A stretch of DNA of 48,501 nt from Seminavis robusta (lineage: Eukaryota > Bacillariophyta > Bacillariophyceae > Naviculales > Naviculaceae), in assembly GCA_903772945.1 (NCBI GenBank), contig CAICTM010000793.1, positions 1-48,501 on the forward strand. The letters are read 5' to 3'. Below the pieces are notes generated by a model. The model worked only from the letters and a program-made list of their open reading frames with translations, was not told the origin of the DNA and did not search any database. Both the position numbers and the translations under genes were made by a program. The number at the start of each line of letters is the position of its first letter. Position 1 is the first letter of the stretch. Shown piece by piece: positions 43,835 to 48,501 of this stretch.

Positions 43835-46071
43835 CTAATGAGGACAGCGTGCGGAAAAATTCAAACTCAGCAAAGGGGTTGACGATGACAGTGCAAAGCT
43901 CTCAACATCTGTCACCAAACCAGGAAGACCATTGGAAACTTCGAAAGGTAGCTCGCCGGTAAATTGGTTTTGTGCTATGCCCAGGCACTCCAAGTTGGAC
44001 AACGACCCAAGCTCTGTAGGCAGCTGGGATTCCAACTTGTTCCTTGCCAAGAACAGACGCTCCAAAGCTCCAAGCAGGCCAATTTCCGAAGGAAGAGAAC
44101 CAGAAAGCCTGTTGTCAGTCAGTATCAGGGTTGTTAGATTAGGCCAGGATGGGGTCATTGATACTTCCGTGCTGCTGTTTGTTCTCAGATAGAAGAGCTC
44201 TGGCTGGAGGGATCCCTCTAAGGAATTCTTGTAGAGATCTAGCTCTTGTAGATTGGACAGCAGTGCGAGACTGGTAGGCAATGTCCCACGCATGCCAGAT
44301 TTTAAGCCTAATTTGAGTCGCTGGAGACTCTGTGCTTGTCCAATCTCAGAGGGAATGGAACCAGAGAGCTCATTATATGTCAGATCCAGCACATGTAGCA
44401 GTGAAAGTAGCCCTACCTCACTGGGGATGGTACCCTCCAAATCATTGGCATTCAAGAAGAGCTCTAGGAGGTTTGTGGCCATGCCAATTTCACTGGGAAT
44501 ACTCCCCTCCAAATTCGTTTCAGTCAACAACAAATATTCCAGCTTCGAGGAATTGCCAATTGCAGTTGGAATGGACGCCAAGAGGCGAGCATTGCGACTC
44601 AAGAATAAGGACTTTGATGAGACAAACAGCCCTGCAGGAATGGTACCTGTGAAGAAACACTTGATCAAGTCAATGTACTCGAGCGTGTTGGAGAGTTGTG
44701 TCAGTTCATTGGGGATAGTTCCTTTGATACTTTGATAATCCATATCAAGTTCTTGTAGACTGGTCAAGAGTGCCAGTTCTGGGACGAGAGTTCCTCGTAG
44801 TCTTGCTGGCACATGATGAGTGTCGGGGGGGAGAAGTGATGGGTCAGCACTCAGCAGTATGGATGTGTAGTCAAAATGAGCATCCCATGGATTGGCTAGT
44901 GTGATGTTGTGATCCGTGTAATTTTCACATTTGGGTCTGCCATAACCTTTGAGCATGGCAAACCAGGAACATTCGTGGACGGAATAATCCAGCCACGGCG
45001 TGACGTTTGCTCGTTCATCTGGGAGGAGATGATCAAACCACTGGGGTCCATTGGTGGCATAGTACAAAGTAGCCAGAGCAAATCGCTGCCGACGCTGTGG
45101 TACACTGTATTTTTGCCAGTTTTCATCTTGCGATAGCCATTGAAATGCTCGAACCTGAGGCAATCGGTCATTATTTGACAAAACGGCTTCTTGGGAACGG
45201 TTAGGGAGTCCTGTTGGAAAAAATTCTTTGACAAGTGCTGTGGTAATCTCTTCTGGTGCATTCGTTGTGTCAACTTGTGTTTGGCTGCTTGGCTCTTTGG
45301 ATGATGCAACACCAATTGCAATCCCAATAATCGCTGCAATCAAAAGTAGCATGCCAATTCCACCTGCCATTGCCCAATACAGGCGTTTCCGTTTTTGCTG
45401 TTGGGCCATGTCCTCATCCTCATGGCTGTTGTGTGTTGCAGCCTCCACAGTGGCATTGTTTTCCAAATAATTATTAGTGTCCTGTATCGTGTCTAATTGT
45501 GTTGGCGTGGGACGACCCAGTACGTTGGCTGCTCCTCCCTTTAAATTGAGAGGACTGACTTGCTGCGACTGTTGACCCACAGATTCTCGAAAAGCTCCCG
45601 GTGCGGCCTGTTGCTGTCTGGCATTGCCATTCTGCAATTGTGGCCATGGTGACGACGCTGGCTCTCCTTCCGTCGTGACAATGGTATTTTCATCTGCTCT
45701 TTCCTGTTTGATGTCGTCGTCATTAGTGCTGTGCCACCTTCGTTGCTTCCATGCGGCTGCACTTCGGCTTCCCTCTCTGATGCTGCCGCCATTGCAGCTC
45801 TTTTGGCTACTACTTTCAGGACCACATCTGGCTCTGTGTCCGACGATTCTTCCGGATCTGGTGCGGCAGCGGCTGCTCTACTACGAGGAATACTATTATT
45901 ATTATGGTGGACAACACGGCGTTGTGGGGAGGGGCGTTGCGGGGAGGGCCCTCGCGGTCGTCGACCACGAGGATGTTGGTACTGCTGGTGGGCTGCTTCT
46001 AAATCGGGTCTGCGTGCAGTAATGTCCTGCACCAGCTTGGCATCTGCCGCATTCTGTGATGATGGATCCAT
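43835..46071 (-). CDS. Leucine-rich-repeat receptor-like membrane protein, two exons
   Basis: Predicted 708 aa. Exon 1 is 46071-45814 and exon 2 is 45703-43835. The proposed 110-bp phase-0 intron starts GTAGTA and ends AAACAG, with a branch-like CACTAATGAC 20-30 bases before the acceptor. The donor is weak, so a frameshift is the alternative. The start at 46071 (AGAATGG) has better context than the in-frame ATG at 46137, which would add 22 residues. Layout: basic/Pro-rich then acidic disordered N-terminus, transmembrane helix at about 173-196 (YWAMAGGIGMLLLIAAIIGI), a juxtamembrane module (VRAFQWLSQDENW, RQRFALATLYYATNGPQW), then about nine LRRs (LEGSIPSEIG type) to the C-terminus. No kinase. 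It is a paralogue of the gene at 34195. Surface recognition is inferred. Confidence 0.85.
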
Positions 46072-47989
46072 TCTCAGTTGGTTGGTTACTTGCTTTCTCA
46101 ATGTATTTGTGTGTACCGGTACAATCTCTGGGCTCATTGAATCGAATCTCCTCAGTTTGCTTGGGCTCTCTCTCGGTCTGATCTCATGTCATTGTATGTT
46201 GTCCCGGAACCTGGCACTGACCAGTTCAGCAGGGATGTTGATGTGCACCAGTTCAGCAGTGTCGACCAGGCCAAACTTCAAACCTCGCTCTTTCCCACCC
46301 CCTTGTCACATTCTTTCCACAACCCCCCTTCCTTTAATACCGGTAGCTAGCTTGCCCCCTTCAGTCTTCGTGGATCCCATAGAGCCAATCCCTTTGGCCC
46401 CCGAAAAGGCCGACAGAACCCCTACCATAATAGCTACGGTAGCTAGGACTCTTCTTTGCTTTAGCCTGGCCCCGACTGGCTTCCATAGATCATTTCCCTA
46501 CTCTAAACCCCCGTGCCGGTATATTATGCTCTAACCCCCCCAAATTCGCACATTGCCTGCAGGGAACCGTTTTTGTCACTTTTGCTTTCTCAAATCGAAT
46601 GCAAATTATTGGTTAATTTTTCTTTTGGAAAAAACAAAAATTGATTTTTCCTTCAACCGTTGCACGTTATTTATTTACCACCACTCATTATTTTTTCTCG
46701 AGGATGTTTTTGGATCCAAAAGATCATGGCGCTTTGGTTGCCCCAAGCAACGAGAGGTCTCACCACCTCGGCAGAGAAGCAGGTAGACGAGGTGTACCGC
46801 TACTGGTATTGACCGAGAGGAGTTCATGGTCACATATTGGTCAACCTGTCCAATGGATGGCTCCCCTCCTACTTCTAACTGTGGCATAGAGAGAGAGCAC
46901 AGCGAACGAGACTGTAAGTACGGCCTTGGCAGATCCATTTGCTGTTGGTTTGTTGTGTGTATGTTGCGCGCGTCAATGAATGCCAAATGACATAAGCACT
47001 GGGCTCTGAAAAGGGGCATCTTTGCTCCATTTTTGAGGATATTGGCAGTTTAGCCTCTGCCACAACCCAAAGGAGACAACGCCAATCACCTGTTCTATTG
47101 TATTGTATTGTATTGTACGTGTGTGTGTTTGAGTTCGCGTACCATCCAGAGATGACCCCTGCATGGAGTGTCTTGCCTGTCTACCAGTCTGGTCGTTGAT
47201 GAGGCGAGGAAAAAGAGAGAGAGAGAGAGATGAAGGACGAGGAAGATTTCCGCTGATTTAGGAAGTGCCGTCTGAACGTCATTGTGCCGAAGGCATGGTT
47301 GGTTGCTGGATTGCTTCCTTCTCTTGCTCCACGGGAACAAGTCTCGGTCAAAAAGGTCGGGGCTGGCATCACAAAATGTGAGGCATCCCACAGAGTGGTG
47401 GTGGGGAGCAGTCTGGCGATTTGACATGTACGAGTAGGCACTTGGCATCGCCTCATTACTGGGGACTATGATTAGAAATGGTTTCGGATTGGTCAGAGTC
47501 TTTGACATCTCTCTCGAACTCTCGCTCTGTTCTGCTGGTGTTGCTGCATCCCGTTCGATTGTTTTGTCTTCTGCTGTCTGAGAGTGAAACTTATCTCATC
47601 CGCGTCTGTCTTGCAATGTATCTCACTCTCTTTCAACCGTTTCCTGTTCTAGCTAGGTCCTGGAGTCAACACAAGAAACCATGGTCGACGGGATCCAGTA
47701 CCTTACAAAACAATGCTGCCGATTTGATTCAGGAACTGCAAGGCACAAAAAGACAGTACCGTACAGTGACGCTGGTCTACTAGTTCGGATCGATTGATCG
47801 AAGCAATCTATCCAAAGCCACCATGGCCTTGAGGTTTGTCAGCATGGAGTCGAGTCGACAGTGATTTTCCTACCTTTCTCAAGGAAGGAATTATTGCCAT
47901 TGCTGGCTCTCCGAATGACATCAATCATCTTTGCATGCTCGTCCTCGAAAACCCAGTCGAACCGAACCATGGATGGATGATGACACGGG

Positions 47990-48224
47990 TCCTCTACTAG
48001 ACTAGTCTTCAACGGTTCAGCCATGACAACATCATATTCATATGGCAAGCTGAGAATCCCATTCCGAATCCACTGAATCGGCAAACTGCCTGTTTTACGT
48101 AGGCCACGGGATCTTCGTCGACAACACTATTCTCAGAACCTTCCTCTACTAGACTACAATGTAGTCTTTGACGGTTCAGCCATGACATCATATTAAAAAA
48201 GGCAAGCTGAGAATCCCATTCCTA
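47990..48224. repeat. Direct repeat, two diverged copies of ~80 bp
   Basis: CTCTACTAGACTA..TAGTCTT..ACGGTTCAGCCATGACA..ATCATATT..GGCAAGCTGAGAATCCCATTCC occurs at about 47991-48065 and about 48146-48223, 155-160 bp apart. Confidence 0.85.
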
Positions 48225-48236
48225 TGCAAATTTGGG

Positions 48237-48285
48237 AACACTTCTCTCGAACACTTCTTCTGAACACTTCTCCCGAACACTTTCA
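48237..48285. repeat. 13-bp tandem repeat, about four copies
   Basis: The unit (G)AACACTTCT(C/T)(T/C)(C/T) repeats: GAACACTTCTCTC, GAACACTTCTTCT, GAACACTTCTCCC, GAACACTTTC. Confidence 0.9.
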
Positions 48286-48501
48286 GTATTGCCAAGTATT
48301 ACTTCTGAATTATCAGTGGACTGTCTTTTAGTATTTTGCAGACAATTTTGGTTGAGGATTTGTGGGCACCATACGGCTTCAGAGACCTGCATTCATGCGA
48401 TAATACTACTGATAGCTACTCTAGCTGGCTCCGGTAGAGTCCTTCAAGTCTCCGTGGATACAATATTTAACGCTCGGAGTCCCAAATTCTGGGAGACCCC
48501 A

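Larger units (their letters stand above)
46138..48501. other. Gene-free right end of window
   Basis: No gene supported in 2.4 kb. It begins with the promoter of the LRR gene, including GTACCGGTAC near 46114. It holds TATTG repeats (about 47096-47116), a GA microsatellite (about 47214-47230) and the two repeats listed separately. ORFs at 47095-47508 overlap in three frames and look non-coding. Confidence 0.5.

Noticed and set aside
1..48501. tRNA, rRNA or spliceosomal RNA genes
   Set aside because: I looked for B-box-like GGTTCGANTCC and known snRNA cores and saw none that fold into a complete gene; a covariance-model scan would be needed to exclude them.

Overview
This is a nuclear eukaryotic window, most likely from a diatom, probably a raphid pennate (inference). 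The supporting signs are compact GT-AG introns of about 90-150 bp, purine-ATG-G start contexts, two membrane-anchored leucine-rich-repeat (LRR) proteins with no kinase domain, an intron-containing piggyBac-type transposase, and long gene-poor spacers full of GTACCGGTAC and CTAGCTAG palindromes. Nothing looks bacterial: no operons, Shine-Dalgarno sites or CRISPR. Many models below were rebuilt by joining exons at GT-AG sites. None has transcript support here.

Left part (1-9,400). Three related genes share an N-terminal domain resembling the pleckstrin-like domain of TFIIH subunit p62. Genes A (2466-1181) and B (7302-5975) are minus-strand copies inside a duplicated segment of about 2.1 kb. Each is spliced once and carries a transmembrane helix plus a conserved C-terminal domain. 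Gene C (8812-9399) is a short soluble relative with S(Q/T)PYR(M/F) repeats. Between A and B lies an 837-bp foldback-type element (2744-3580). It has perfect 46-bp inverted termini, an AGT target duplication and arrays of an 18-bp palindrome.

Middle (9,400-24,000). Genes here are an NTF2/SnoaL-fold protein (11636-12295), translation initiation factor eIF1 (13949-13614, minus), two newly assembled genes for small secreted proteins (14550-15421 and 16094-16791), a four-helix membrane protein (17499-18095), a multi-pass membrane protein with a hidden second exon (18760-19832), and a large CRAL-TRIO/Sec14-like protein (22785-20010, minus).

Right part (24,000-48,501). A decayed sulfotransferase-like copy (about 24085-24545) and a triplicated repeat precede an intact sulfotransferase-like gene (25760-26893). 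A piggyBac transposase gene (30715-27638, minus) has all three catalytic aspartates. A run of cell-surface genes follows: a tail-anchored disordered protein (32692-31433), an LRR protein (34195-37092), an acyltransferase-3 family protein (39320-37602), a seven-helix GPCR-like receptor in three exons (40524-42768), and a second LRR protein (46071-43835). This suggests a surface-signalling neighbourhood, but co-function is inference. The last 2.3 kb holds only repeats.
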